Shown here one piece after another: positions 1-8,790 of a stretch of DNA of 64,000 nucleotides. The DNA is taken from the NCBI GenBank assembly GCA_020161405.1, contig JAIUOD010000001.1, forward strand, positions 992,001 to 1,056,000, given 5' to 3'. Below the pieces are notes generated by a model, which did not search any database, had not been told where the DNA came from, and worked only from the letters and a program-made list of their open reading frames with translations. Position 1 is the first letter of the stretch; each line of letters begins with the position of its first letter. Source of the DNA: Pseudomonadota bacterium. Lineage in GTDB: Bacteria > Pseudomonadota > Alphaproteobacteria > Caulobacterales > Aquidulcibacteraceae. The translations under genes were made by a program, and so were the position numbers.

Positions 1-999
1 ACCAAGACCAGAAGGGCGTTTTGAGATGAAATATTCGGTTAAAGCCCAAGACAAGCCAGCCGCTGCAGTTGCCAAGAATGTGTTCACCATTGCAAGACCT
101 GCATAGCCATTTGATTCAAGGTTAGAGCCTGCGTTAAAGCCGAACCAACCAACCCAAAGAAGGCCTGCACCAATCATAGTCATAGTTAGTGAATGTGGTG
201 CCATTGGCTCGTTGCGGTAATTTTGGCGTGGTCCAAGGATTAAACAACCAACTAAAGCTGCGATACCTGCGTTAATGTGAACAACTGTACCACCTGCAAA
301 GTCGATTGCGCCCCATGCCCATAAAAGACCTGCTGATTTTGTAACATCTGCGCCCAATGGAATTGCAGAAGTCGCACCAGACCACCACCAAACCATGTGA
401 GCCATTGGATAATATGAAAGAAGCGGCCAAAGTATTGCGAAAACCACAACCGCACCAAATTTCATACGTTCTGCAACCGAACCAAGAACCAATGTTGCAG
501 TAATCGCCGCAAAAGTCATTTGGAAAGCAAAGAACACAAATTCAGGTAAATTCACCATAGGTGAGAAAGTTTCAACTTGCGAAGCTGGTGTAACCCCATT
601 TAGGAAGAATTTAGAAGTGCCGCCAACAAAAGAATTTAAGCTGCCACCATCTGTAAAGGCCAATGAATAACCCCAAAGTGCCCATGCAATCATACCAATT
701 GCAGCAGTCACAGAAACTTGCATAATCATTGAAAGCATATTTTTAGCGCGAACAAGGCCGCCATAAAAAATTGCAAGACCTGGAAGGATCATTAATAATA
801 CAAAACAAGTCGATACCAACATCCATGCGGTATCGCCTTTATTTACGGTTGGCGTTGGTGCCGCTGCTGCTGCATCTTGTGCATGCGCAAGGCCAAATTG
901 ACCCAAGCTTGTGATAAGACCAAAACCAAGTGCGAGCATTAAGGTTTTCTTTGAAATCCCCAATACATCCTTTTTTATAACATTTACCAAATTACTCAC
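1..999 (-). CDS. amtB: Ammonium transporter (Amt/MEP family), C-terminus cut by window edge
   Basis: Integral inner-membrane channel that conducts ammonium/ammonia into the cell. The translated N-terminus has a signal-like hydrophobic stretch ending near AHAQ. An Ala/Pro-rich linker follows, then the Amt opening GDTAWMLVS and the motif FYGGLVRAKN, which are diagnostic of the family. The 333 codons seen are incomplete, since the reading frame runs off position 1. The start is the GTG at 999, preceded by a strong AGGAG about eight bases upstream; the first in-frame ATG (939) would remove the signal-like region. A glnK gene, which usually precedes amtB, is not seen on the upstream side. No convincing sigma-54 site was found in 1000-1279. 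Family assignment is firm. Confidence 0.95.
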   Translation of the reverse strand, partial: MSNLVNVIKKDVLGISKKTLMLALGFGLITSLGQFGLAHAQDAAAAAPTPTVNKGDTAWMLVSTCFVLLMILPGLAIFYGGLVRAKNMLSMIMQVSVTAAIGMIAWALWGYSLAFTDGGSLNSFVGGTSKFFLNGVTPASQVETFSPMVNLPEFVFFAFQMTFAAITATLVLGSVAERMKFGAVVVFAILWPLLSYYPMAHMVWWWSGATSAIPLGADVTKSAGLLWAWGAIDFAGGTVVHINAGIAALVGCLILGPRQNYRNEPMAPHSLTMTMIGAGLLWVGWFGFNAGSNLESNGYAGLAMVNTFLATAAAGLSWALTEYFISKRPSGLG

Positions 1000-1279
1000 T
1001 ACCCCTTCTCCTTTTGATATTTGCGAATGACATCAAAGAAAGTGATTTTCTTTTTGGCATCGAAAAATAAGTAGAGCTAAAATGCTTACGCTTAAGAAAG
1101 CATTTGCCCCGCCAAAGTCTGAATTTGAGGCGGTTTTTGCAAGCCTTAAGGGGGGATTCATTTATTATTCGCGGCAATGGCTTAAAAAATGCACAGGCTT
1201 TGCCTAAAAAATGCACACTATTGTTGTTGGATGGTCTTTAAAAGCGGTGGAAAATCAGGTTTGCGTAAAAAATAGTATT
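1000..1279. other. Intergenic region between amtB and xerC
   Basis: There is no supportable gene here; a leftward 74-codon frame at 992-1216 has no family features. It holds the amtB promoter region and ribosome binding site. A direct repeat AAAAAATGCACA occurs twice (about 1185-1196 and 1206-1217), separated by about nine bases. This could be a regulator site, but the pattern does not match a motif I can name. Confidence 0.4.
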
Positions 1280-2224
1280 TTATGCACGTGGATGCGCACG
1301 ATTAAAGCTTTCCATTAGCAGCCGTGTATCAACATCTGCATATTTTTGTGTTGTTGAAAGCGATGCATGACCCAATAATTCTTGAATTGCACGTAAATCA
1401 ACGCCTTGTGCCAATAAATGTGTTGCATAAGAATGGCGTAAAGCATGTGGGGTCGCATCAGGTGATAGGCCAAGGCCAGAACGCATATTTTCCATCAATT
1501 TTTGTATTATACGTGCATTTAATTGTTTGCCCTTTTGTCCATAAAATAAAATACCATTGGGTGTAATTTCATAAGGGCAGGCGTTTTTATAATCCGCGAT
1601 TTTTTCTTTTGCGATTTCAAGGATTGGCACAATGCGCGTTTTTTTACCTTTTCCGGTAATCCACATTGCATCTTGGTTATCGATATCGGAAAGTTTTAAG
1701 CCAAGGCATTCAAAAATTCGCAAACCACAACCATAGAGCAGGACTAAAATGGCTTCATCACGTTTTGCCACCCAATCAATTGAGTTAAATTCATGTGCAT
1801 GATTTATTAAATCATTGGCTTGAACAATATTAAGTGGTCTTGGTGCACGTTTTGGAATTTTTGGGGTTTTGATAAAGATAATTTCTTTATTAATAAGCCC
1901 AAGCTTTCTATCGCAAAATGAAAAGAAAGCCCTAATTGCCGCTAAATTACGCCCGATTGTGGCATTTGATAGTGATATATCGCCTTGTCGGCGGTGGGAT
2001 AAAAACGCCCGAAAATCTGAAGCCTTAAGATTAATAAGATTTTTTAAATTAATTTCGCCGCCCAAATGCGATTGAATGAAATTAAAGAAAAAGTGTAAAT
2101 CAGATAAATATGCATCAATGGTTTTATCCGAAAAGCGTTTTTCAGAAACCATATAATCGCGCCATTTTGCGATAATATCGGATATTTCACCCAAAATCAC
2201 CGCATTTTTTGGCGCGCTATTCAT
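1280..2224 (-). CDS. xerC: Tyrosine recombinase XerC
   Basis: Site-specific recombinase that, with XerD, resolves chromosome dimers at dif during division. The 314 residues are the normal length. The N-terminal SAM-like core-binding domain covers about 1-115 and the catalytic domain about 125-310. Visible catalytic residues are R169 (GCGLRI), K193, H260, R263 (HALRHSYATH), H286 (LLGHAS) and the nucleophile Y295 (STTQKY). The ending NRAHPRA is typical of XerC rather than XerD. The gene is two bases downstream of the DUF484 gene, and xerC/DUF484 adjacency is widespread in proteobacteria. It is therefore likely co-transcribed from the proA-nadD side. Confidence 0.93.
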   Translation of the reverse strand: MNSAPKNAVILGEISDIIAKWRDYMVSEKRFSDKTIDAYLSDLHFFFNFIQSHLGGEINLKNLINLKASDFRAFLSHRRQGDISLSNATIGRNLAAIRAFFSFCDRKLGLINKEIIFIKTPKIPKRAPRPLNIVQANDLINHAHEFNSIDWVAKRDEAILVLLYGCGLRIFECLGLKLSDIDNQDAMWITGKGKKTRIVPILEIAKEKIADYKNACPYEITPNGILFYGQKGKQLNARIIQKLMENMRSGLGLSPDATPHALRHSYATHLLAQGVDLRAIQELLGHASLSTTQKYADVDTRLLMESFNRAHPRA

Positions 2225-2226
2225 GT

Positions 2227-2919
2227 TTAGATGTCGCCATCATGTTCAAAACGCGCCAATACACGTTCTACCACGCGTGCAAAGAAAGTGATTAATTCAT
2301 TGCCCATATCTTGGCGGAAACAATTAATATCGCTTGATGCAATTGCCAACATGCCAAAGCGATTAGAAGTGCCAAATTCAAGGCGTGCCAAAGCTTCTGA
2401 ACGAATATGCGGCGCTTTTTCGCCATAAAGCCATGTGCGCGATACATCAGATGTTCCAAGGCTTACAGAACGTTCAACCGGAACCAAACGTTCAATCACG
2501 CACCCAATTTTATCCATGCTCTCAGAATAAGCTGGGGTTTGTGAAATAACTAATTCGCATGAATCAGCCGCCAAAGAAAAAGCGACATGCCCACGCAAAA
2601 TTTCGCGTAAATCAGATATAGAACGTGCGTCAAGGACTGCAATTATTGCCTCTTGTACGCGAATTTGTGATTCATAATTTTTGCGCGCAGTTTCAACGAT
2701 TTGCGCAAAGCGTGATTTTGCTTTGTGGGTTTCTTTTAACATGCGATTACGTGCAAGTTCTTCTAATGAAACCACATTGCCAGTATCGGGGCATTGTGTG
2801 ATGCGCGCCAATAGGTCTTCATCTTCTTTTACGAAAGCAGGGTTTTGCATAAGGAAATTTCGGATGAATTCTAATTCTTGCGGATTTTCAAGCGCGAAGC
2901 TTGCTTCTGTATATGCCAT
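2227..2919 (-). CDS. DUF484 family protein
   Basis: A cytoplasmic protein of 230 residues with a GAF-like fold predicted for the DUF484 family. The N-terminus NPQELEFIRNFLMQNPAF is typical. A coiled region follows (about 60-95), then a GAF-like half with a conserved LGTSDVSRT-type segment. The frame is open further upstream to 3117, but that extension runs into nadD and has no family resemblance. The start was therefore set at the ATG at 2919 (MAYTEAS). Its function is unknown; adjacency to xerC is conserved across proteobacteria, which suggests a link to DNA or cell-cycle work but proves nothing. Confidence 0.85.
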   Translation of the reverse strand: MAYTEASFALENPQELEFIRNFLMQNPAFVKEDEDLLARITQCPDTGNVVSLEELARNRMLKETHKAKSRFAQIVETARKNYESQIRVQEAIIAVLDARSISDLREILRGHVAFSLAADSCELVISQTPAYSESMDKIGCVIERLVPVERSVSLGTSDVSRTWLYGEKAPHIRSEALARLEFGTSNRFGMLAIASSDINCFRQDMGNELITFFARVVERVLARFEHDGDI

Positions 2920-3041
2920 ATCCCAATTCTTTCGATTTTTTGAATTATGTTTGAATTGGATAAAAACAAAATATGGTGAATATGCATTTAAAAAAGAGGA
3001 AACAAATGGTAAATTTTTGCTATTTCTGCACAAAAATGTGT

Positions 3042-3641
3042 TTATATATTTTGTTTCTTTCGTGCCCTTAATTGTGTTGAGCTTAAAGAATTGAAGCGTG
3101 CAGGAACATAAACCCAAGCCGGCGCTTTTTTATTTCCAAGTGTTGATGCTTTATCAAGTGGAAGGCGGTATTTATCAAATTGTCGCGCCATACGGCCCAA
3201 TCTTGCGCGTGGGCCAGCGCTTGGGCGCGATACAACGCAAATAGGAACTTCTTCAACAATATCTTTCCAGCCGCGCCAATTTTCAAAGCCCGCCAAATTA
3301 TCGCCGCCCATAAGCCAAACAAATTTTACGCCGCAATATCGTTTTCTAAGTGCTTTTATAGTGTCAATTGTATATTGGGTTTTTAATTGGGTTTCGATTT
3401 TTGTGACCACCATTTTGGGGCCATGTGCAACTTTTTTTGCACTATCTAAACGTTCCTCTAACTGACTAGAGGTTTTTTTTAATGGGTTTTGTGGGCTTAC
3501 CATCCACCAAACAAAATCAAGACCTAATAAATCAATCGCAGTTTCGGCAACGTGCAAATGACCAGAATGGGCTGGGTCAAAAGACCCACCCAAAAGGCCG
3601 ATTTTTTGACCCCTAAATGCAAGTGGCCAGTTTCTTTTCAT
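3042..3641 (-). CDS. nadD: Nicotinate-nucleotide adenylyltransferase
   Basis: Transfers AMP from ATP to nicotinate mononucleotide, giving deamido-NAD in NAD biosynthesis. The 199-residue protein has the nucleotidyltransferase motif GGSFDPAHSGHLHV (about 18-31). It also has the family segments VSPQNPLK and WLMGGDNL, and the C-terminal SSTQLRAR equivalent of the ISSTxIR signature. The ATG start lies three bases from the proA stop, so the two are translationally close. The ribosomal silencing factor gene rsfS, which often follows nadD, is absent here. Confidence 0.95.
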   Translation of the reverse strand: MKRNWPLAFRGQKIGLLGGSFDPAHSGHLHVAETAIDLLGLDFVWWMVSPQNPLKKTSSQLEERLDSAKKVAHGPKMVVTKIETQLKTQYTIDTIKALRKRYCGVKFVWLMGGDNLAGFENWRGWKDIVEEVPICVVSRPSAGPRARLGRMARQFDKYRLPLDKASTLGNKKAPAWVYVPARFNSLSSTQLRARKKQNI

Positions 3642-3644
3642 ATA

Positions 3645-4910
3645 TTATGGCCTTGTTTGTCCTGTGCCGTGCACAATATATTTATAAGTTGTAAGTCCTT
3701 GTGCACCAACGGGGCCACGCGCATGAAGGCGACCAGTGCCAATGCCAATTTCACCACCAAAGCCAAATTCACCGCCATCGGCAAATTGGGTAGAGGCATT
3801 ATGCATAACAATCGCACTATCCACACGATAAGAGAAAATTCGCGCAGCTTCTTCATTTTCAGTTATAATTGCGTCAGTATGGTGTGAGCCATATTTGCCA
3901 ATATGATTAATCGCATCCTCAAGGTTATCGACAATTTTTATAGCAAGAATTGGCGCAAGATATTCAGTTGACCAATCTTCTTCATTGGCAATATTCATTG
4001 GACAAATTGCACGCGCTTTTTCATCACCACGTAATTCGCAGCCAGCTTCATTTAAAGCGGTGGCAATTTTCGGAAGAATTTTGGCGGCAATTTTTTCATC
4101 TATCAAAAGGGTTTCGGTTGCACCACAAATGCCAGTGCGGCGCATTTTGGCATTTAAAACAATTGCAATTGCTTTTGCTTCATCGGCATCTTGGTGAATA
4201 TAAGTATGACACATGCCTTCAAGATGCGCCAAAACAGGAACTTTTGCTTCATCAAGGACGCGCGCCACCAAGGTTTTTCCACCGCGTGGAATAATCAAAT
4301 CAATCGCGCCATTAAGGCCACGAAGCATTTCGCCAACAAAATCACGATCAGTAGTTGGCACAAATTGCACGCAATCTTCTGGAAGGCCTGCTTTGGCAAG
4401 TCCCGCCCTTAATGCATTTGCAATTTCCGTTGAGGTTAAAAAGGCTTCTTTTCCGCCACGCAAAACCGCCGCATTGCCGCCACGCAAACAAAGGCCGCCG
4501 GCATCAGCCGTAACATTTGGGCGGCTTTCATAAATTATGCCAATCACCCCAAGTGGAATGCGAACCTTATCAATTTTAAGGCCATTTGGACGATTATAAG
4601 TTTCAATGACTTCAAAGTTTTGATCAGGTTGTGCCGCAATTGATTTTAATGCTTCGGCAACGCCCATAAGGCGTTTTTCATCAAGCATAAGCCTATCAAG
4701 CATAGCATCGCTAAGGCCGTCTTTTTTTGCATTTTCATAATCAATTTTATTGGCGCTTAAAATTGCATCTTTATTATCAAAAATAGCCTGAGCCATGAAA
4801 ATCAATGCATTATCGCGCGTTTCTTTGCTTGAATTTGCAAGTATAGCATATGCATTTCGCGCACGCGTTCCAATTTCGACAGCTAGGATTTTGATACTAT
4901 TTTGTGTCAT
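3645..4910 (-). CDS. proA: Glutamate-5-semialdehyde dehydrogenase
   Basis: NADPH-dependent reduction of gamma-glutamyl phosphate to glutamate semialdehyde, the second step of proline synthesis. The 421 residues are full length for ProA. The protein shows IPLGVIGIIYESRPNVT (119-133), the catalytic cysteine C262 in RRTGICGATE, and the C-terminal STQFADGGEFGFGGEIGI segment. It is first in a leftward group with nadD, the DUF484 gene and xerC. The partner proB (glutamate 5-kinase) is not in the window. Confidence 0.96.
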   Translation of the reverse strand: MTQNSIKILAVEIGTRARNAYAILANSSKETRDNALIFMAQAIFDNKDAILSANKIDYENAKKDGLSDAMLDRLMLDEKRLMGVAEALKSIAAQPDQNFEVIETYNRPNGLKIDKVRIPLGVIGIIYESRPNVTADAGGLCLRGGNAAVLRGGKEAFLTSTEIANALRAGLAKAGLPEDCVQFVPTTDRDFVGEMLRGLNGAIDLIIPRGGKTLVARVLDEAKVPVLAHLEGMCHTYIHQDADEAKAIAIVLNAKMRRTGICGATETLLIDEKIAAKILPKIATALNEAGCELRGDEKARAICPMNIANEEDWSTEYLAPILAIKIVDNLEDAINHIGKYGSHHTDAIITENEEAARIFSYRVDSAIVMHNASTQFADGGEFGFGGEIGIGTGRLHARGPVGAQGLTTYKYIVHGTGQTRP

Positions 4911-4930
4911 AGATTTCTAATGACTTCAAA

Positions 4931-4950
4931 ATGCATTTTTTACAATGCAT
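4931..4950 (-). terminator. Possible terminator of the oxidase subunit gene
   Basis: Arms ATGCATT (4931-4937) and AATGCAT (4944-4950) can form a seven-pair stem. Read leftward it is followed by TTTTG. It lies between the oxidase subunit stop (4996) and the proA start. The stem is AT-rich and the U run short, so the call is weak. Confidence 0.4.
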
Positions 4951-4995
4951 CTTGACGAAATTGGTAAAGATAAATGCACTAAAATTTGATTGTGC

Positions 4996-5310
4996 TTAGT
5001 GGCCCAACAAAGATTGCACGAAAAAAATTAATGAGCTTACAAAATATGCGAATAAAGCGAATACAAATGTTCCGCCCAAAGTCGCATACCAAGAAACAGG
5101 CATTTTAAGAACAAAACCCGCAATCGCACCAAGTGCAACCATAAGGAAGGTTACCAAAAGCCAGCTCATGTGTGCGCCAAAAACTAATACTAGTCCGAAA
5201 ACGCCTAATCCAACCAAAAGGCCGCCCCAAACAGACCAATTGATAAAAGAATCAAAAGTTCTTGCTTGCTCACGAATATCCATTGAGCCGATTTTATAAT
5301 GCGAAGCCAT
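4996..5310 (-). CDS. aa3-type cytochrome c oxidase subunit IV-like protein
   Basis: A small membrane protein (104 residues) whose N-terminus GSMDIREQARTFDSFINWSVW matches the alphaproteobacterial aa3 oxidase subunit IV domain. That subunit associates with the main oxidase subunits in the inner membrane. Three hydrophobic segments (about 26-46, 48-68 and 75-100) follow. The classical subunit is only about 50 residues with one helix, so this is an extended version. It stands alone; the catalytic cox genes are not in the window. Confidence 0.8.
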   Translation of the reverse strand: MASHYKIGSMDIREQARTFDSFINWSVWGGLLVGLGVFGLVLVFGAHMSWLLVTFLMVALGAIAGFVLKMPVSWYATLGGTFVFALFAYFVSSLIFFVQSLLGH

Positions 5311-5390
5311 GTATTCTCCCTGATATTTATATTGAATGTAAAATGCGCGATTTTTGCTTTTTTTGCAAGTAGTCTGTGTGTTTTACCGCA

Positions 5391-6029
5391 TTATAAATTT
5401 ATATTGCCTAACCAATGACCAAGGGAGATAAAGAAATCCATCGCTAATTGTATTCCAATGTGAATTAATTTTATACTGAAATAGATTAAAATATTTGCCA
5501 CAATTATCAAAAGCCCGTCATTTTCTAAAATGCCCAATGCAATAATTGCAATGGCAATCGCAGGCATCATATTACCAAGTGGAATTGGTAAAATTAGAAT
5601 TAGTGATAAAAATATTATCTCTATGGCAAGGAAATATATCGCAAATCCAGAGCTTAAAAAGCTTAATCTTGGGCTTATGAATTTTTCAAGCTGCTTTACG
5701 AAAGGAAGCGATTTTTCAATTGCAAATTTCAAATGCTTAGTTTGAAAACTGATTGATGAAATGAATTTAGGAAGGCGCAGCTTCTTATCATTTAAAGCCA
5801 TAAAAATCGCGGGAACAATAATTAATGGCGCAAAAAGTGTTGAAATTCCTGGTATGTTTGGAATTGAAACAGGTAGTGCAAAAATCAATATTAAAATTGC
5901 AAATACTTTACCGCGTAAAACAGATACAATTTGGCCAATGTCTGCCCGTTCGGTTTGGGGCAAATCAATAAGTAGATTTTCTAACAAAGCAGAAGTTCGT
6001 ATATGGGGTTTCAATTTTGCCTCAAGCAA
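5391..6029 (-). CDS. ExoD-like exopolysaccharide synthesis family membrane protein
   Basis: A polytopic inner-membrane protein of 212 residues. The segment ALPVSIPNIPGIST resembles the conserved Pro/Gly-rich stretch of the ExoD family, which is linked in rhizobia to exopolysaccharide production and alkaline tolerance. Several helices are evident (about 42-62, 68-84, 125-150, 155-185). The start is TTG at 6029: an in-frame stop lies three codons upstream and no ATG occurs near the N-terminus. No clear ribosome binding site is seen. The physiological role is unproven. Confidence 0.75.
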   Translation of the reverse strand: MLEAKLKPHIRTSALLENLLIDLPQTERADIGQIVSVLRGKVFAILILIFALPVSIPNIPGISTLFAPLIIVPAIFMALNDKKLRLPKFISSISFQTKHLKFAIEKSLPFVKQLEKFISPRLSFLSSGFAIYFLAIEIIFLSLILILPIPLGNMMPAIAIAIIALGILENDGLLIIVANILIYFSIKLIHIGIQLAMDFFISLGHWLGNINL

Positions 6030-6085
6030 TCGTAATTATATCGTAGATTTAGTTACGATTTGTGATTTCGCAATGTTGCGAGAAA

Positions 6086-6649
6086 TTATTTGCGCATTGC
6101 AATTTTATTGGCGCGCGCCAAAAGTGCATCAACACCAATACCACCAATTCCAAGGTCGGTTGTGAAATCAGCGATAATGCCGTTTTTGTCAATGATTAGA
6201 TAAGTCGGAACCCATTTCATTTTAAATGCATTATAGGCAGTTTTATCATCATCAATTGCCACAGGATATGAATATCCTTTTTCCTTGAAATAAGCATCAA
6301 GACTGCCCCAGCGACCATAACGACCCGCAGTATGTATGCCAATAAAACGAAGGTTTTTTGTTGAATTTGCGCGCGCGGCAACTTGGGCAGTTAATGGCGC
6401 ATCTGCCATACAATCAGGGCACCAAAGACCCCAAAATTCAACAATTGTGGTTTTGCCTTTAAAGTCGGCATTTGAAAAGGTACCGCCACCGAATTTTTTC
6501 AAATTAAATTTCGGGGCTTTTTTACCAAGTTCAGAATAGGTTGTTGGTTTGCCATCCGCTAAAGCTTGCCCGGCGGCAAGTATTAAGGGCGCGCCAACAA
6601 TGGCTTGTAAAATTTCACGGCGGGGAGGGGTAAAAGTATTTTTTTTCAT
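6086..6649 (-). CDS. Exported TlpA/ResA-like thioredoxin-fold protein
   Basis: A periplasmic thiol-disulfide protein of 187 residues. The N-terminus PPRREILQAI followed by a hydrophobic stretch ending ALA resembles a twin-arginine (Tat) signal. The thioredoxin fold is shown by IVEFWGLWCPDC, with redox motif WCPDC, and by the cis-proline region WVPTYLIIDKNG. TlpA/ResA proteins reduce periplasmic disulfides, often for cytochrome maturation; which partner this one serves cannot be told. It stands between ExoD-like and thpR genes on the same strand with gaps of about 50 bases. Confidence 0.83.
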   Translation of the reverse strand: MKKNTFTPPRREILQAIVGAPLILAAGQALADGKPTTYSELGKKAPKFNLKKFGGGTFSNADFKGKTTIVEFWGLWCPDCMADAPLTAQVAARANSTKNLRFIGIHTAGRYGRWGSLDAYFKEKGYSYPVAIDDDKTAYNAFKMKWVPTYLIIDKNGIIADFTTDLGIGGIGVDALLARANKIAMRK

Positions 6650-6697
6650 ACCCTATTATTGCAAACCAAAACCATTTTGCCAAGTAGAAAATAATTC

Positions 6698-7249
6698 TTA
6701 TTTTTCAATAGTTTTTAGTGGATATTCAGCTTCTATATTATAAAAACTAGGGCCATTTCCTATTGTGGAAGAATAAAGAAAAAACCTATCTGCTATCCAT
6801 GTTTTGCTTTTGAAAAGTGCGTGGTTTGATTGATATTCTAATACGGGTGGTAATGGTGAATTTGATTTCATATAGGCCAACGTTACATGTGGAATGTATT
6901 TTTTGTGATCTTTCGCAAAGCCTAATTTATTGCAAATATTATCAACTTTCTCATGCAGTGAATTTATTTGGCGGGTTTGATTGACAAGCGCATGTATTGA
7001 ATGGGGCTTTTCACCGCCAAAAAAGCCAATTCCTGAAAGTGAAATTTCAAATTGTGGAAATTCAATTTTCCCCAATTCTTCATCTAAATCAGCAATATCA
7101 TTTTCTTGCATGTCGCCTATAAAGCGCAATGTTATATGAAAATTTTTCAATGGTGAAAAGCGCGCACCATCAATGCCCGTTTGTAATGGTAAAAGGCCCG
7201 CGCTTATTTTATCAGGGATAGGAAGGGCAATAAATATCCGCTTCATCAT
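6698..7249 (-). CDS. thpR: RNA 2',3'-cyclic phosphodiesterase
   Basis: A 2H phosphoesterase of 183 residues that opens 2',3'-cyclic phosphates on RNA ends (LigT/ThpR family). The two catalytic H-x-T motifs are visible as HITLRFIG (about 38-45) and HVTLAYMK (about 122-129). The N-terminal RIFIALPIP is also typical. Its start overlaps the astB stop by four bases, so the two genes are probably co-translated. No functional link between them is obvious. Confidence 0.92.
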   Translation of the reverse strand: MMKRIFIALPIPDKISAGLLPLQTGIDGARFSPLKNFHITLRFIGDMQENDIADLDEELGKIEFPQFEISLSGIGFFGGEKPHSIHALVNQTRQINSLHEKVDNICNKLGFAKDHKKYIPHVTLAYMKSNSPLPPVLEYQSNHALFKSKTWIADRFFLYSSTIGNGPSFYNIEAEYPLKTIEK

Positions 7250-8592
7250 ACTCTCTGAAAATCGTAAAAATCGCTTCCTAAATGCATGATTTGTGTAAGC
7301 TCATCCAGTGCGGCGCGCCCTTCTTCAACAAGGGAAAAATCGCCCAAATCTTTTGGTGACAATTCATCACGATAATGTTTTTCAACCCATGCAACTAATT
7401 CGCTATGCAATTTATCGCTTAAAAGCATACGCCCGCCAAGTTTTGAAATTTCTTCTGGCGTTAAAACAACACGCAATCTTAAGCATGCAGGGCCACCGCC
7501 ATTGCGCATTGAGCCGCGCACATCAACAAAGCGTACGGCACCAATCGGACTATTGCCAGCAATCAAATATTCAAGATAGCGTTTAACGTTTAAGTTTTGC
7601 GCACATTCCATAGGGGCAATAATTGTCATAAGGCCATTTTCATTAGGGCTTGAAACAATTTGCGTATTAAAAAGATATGATTTTATGGCATCTTCAATCG
7701 GAACATCGCGGTTTAAAACTTCAATGAAAATAGGCTCAAACAAATTTTGCGCTTTTTGTTTGATTTCATTTTGTAAGCCATCTTTATCTTCAAATGCATA
7801 TTCGTGGAAGAATAAAAGGTTTTTATTGGTTACAGCAACCACATCATTATGAAATGCGCCTGCTTCGATTGCTTTTTTTGATTGGCGTGCATGAATTGTA
7901 TAAGCATCATCAAGCCCATGAAAGCGTGATATTATTTCGCCAGTTTGTCGGGTTTGGCGTGCAGGATATTTGGCGTCAAAATTTTCAAAACCATCGCGTC
8001 CATAAATAAAGATTTCCAACCCCTTATGACCATATTCGGCACACATACGATTATGATTCGCCGCCCCCTCATCAGAGGTTAGGGCATGGTGGGGCAATGG
8101 TTTGTGAACTTCAAAATAATCATTATTTTCAAGTAATCTTGAAAGCGTTCTTGATGTTTGCCCATCTTCAATTGCACGATGTACCATTGTGTGAAGGTTT
8201 GCAGGTGTTGCATGAAGGCGTTTATCATTGCAATCACTAGCGGGTGAAATCGTTGCCGCATTTGCCGCCCACATATTTGAAGATGCACTGACATTTGCAA
8301 CCAATTGTGGGCTGGTTGAATATGCGCTTTCTAAAATATTTTTATCTGAACCACTGAAGCCAAGGCGCTTTAATGCGGGTAAGAAAGGGCGTTCATGTGG
8401 TGGTAAAACCCCTTGCACAAGGCCCATATTTCGCAAAGTGAGGGCTTTTTCAAGGCCTTCTAAAGCTGCTTGCTTTGGGCTTGAAATTTGGTTTTTATTC
8501 GTGGCGCTGGCAATATTGCCATGGCTTAATCCGCCAAAATTATGTGTGTGACCAACAAGGCCATCAAAGTTTACTTCCACCGCTTCTGTCAT
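7246..8592 (-). CDS. astB: N-succinylarginine dihydrolase
   Basis: Hydrolyses N2-succinylarginine to N2-succinylornithine, CO2 and ammonia in the arginine succinyltransferase (AST) pathway. The 448 residues match the family length. The N-terminal block NFDGLVGHTHNFGGLSHGN, the segment LPPHERPFLP and the C-terminal NGGGPACLRLRV are characteristic of AstB. The other AST genes (astA, astC, astD, astE) are not in the window, so the pathway may be scattered or incomplete here. Confidence 0.95.
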   Translation of the reverse strand: MTEAVEVNFDGLVGHTHNFGGLSHGNIASATNKNQISSPKQAALEGLEKALTLRNMGLVQGVLPPHERPFLPALKRLGFSGSDKNILESAYSTSPQLVANVSASSNMWAANAATISPASDCNDKRLHATPANLHTMVHRAIEDGQTSRTLSRLLENNDYFEVHKPLPHHALTSDEGAANHNRMCAEYGHKGLEIFIYGRDGFENFDAKYPARQTRQTGEIISRFHGLDDAYTIHARQSKKAIEAGAFHNDVVAVTNKNLLFFHEYAFEDKDGLQNEIKQKAQNLFEPIFIEVLNRDVPIEDAIKSYLFNTQIVSSPNENGLMTIIAPMECAQNLNVKRYLEYLIAGNSPIGAVRFVDVRGSMRNGGGPACLRLRVVLTPEEISKLGGRMLLSDKLHSELVAWVEKHYRDELSPKDLGDFSLVEEGRAALDELTQIMHLGSDFYDFQRV

Positions 8593-8673
8593 GGAGGCAA
8601 CATAGAGCAGCTAAGCTTTAAATGGAATAGCTCTGAAATGTTAATTCGCACAATTTTCACCGCCAATCGCTTT

Positions 8674-8693
8674 GCCAATATTTTAATATTGGC
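8674..8693. repeat. Perfect palindrome in the astB upstream region
   Basis: The 20-base palindrome GCCAATATTTTAATATTGGC lies inside a wider inverted repeat CCGCCAAT...ATTGGCGG. It sits between the ABC permease stop side and the astB start (gap 8593-8790). It may be an operator for astB or the end structure of the ABC operon transcript. No U run follows on either strand, so a regulator site is the better guess. No gene is seen in the gap. Confidence 0.45.
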
Positions 8694-8790
8694 GGCGCAA
8701 TTGACGGCAAAATTTGCGCGAATTTCCTATTACATATCTAATTCCCTTTAAACCTTATATGCTCAAGCGGTGGAAGTTAAAGTTTGCAAA

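Noticed and set aside
992..1216. A 74-codon leftward frame upstream of amtB
   Set aside because: It overlaps the amtB start and ribosome site and shows no known motif.
1000..1279. Sigma-54/NtrC-type promoter for amtB
   Set aside because: No TGGCAC-N5-TTGC pattern was found on the minus strand.
2920..3117. N-terminal extension of the DUF484 gene
   Set aside because: It overlaps nadD and does not resemble the family; the ATG at 2919 gives the expected start.
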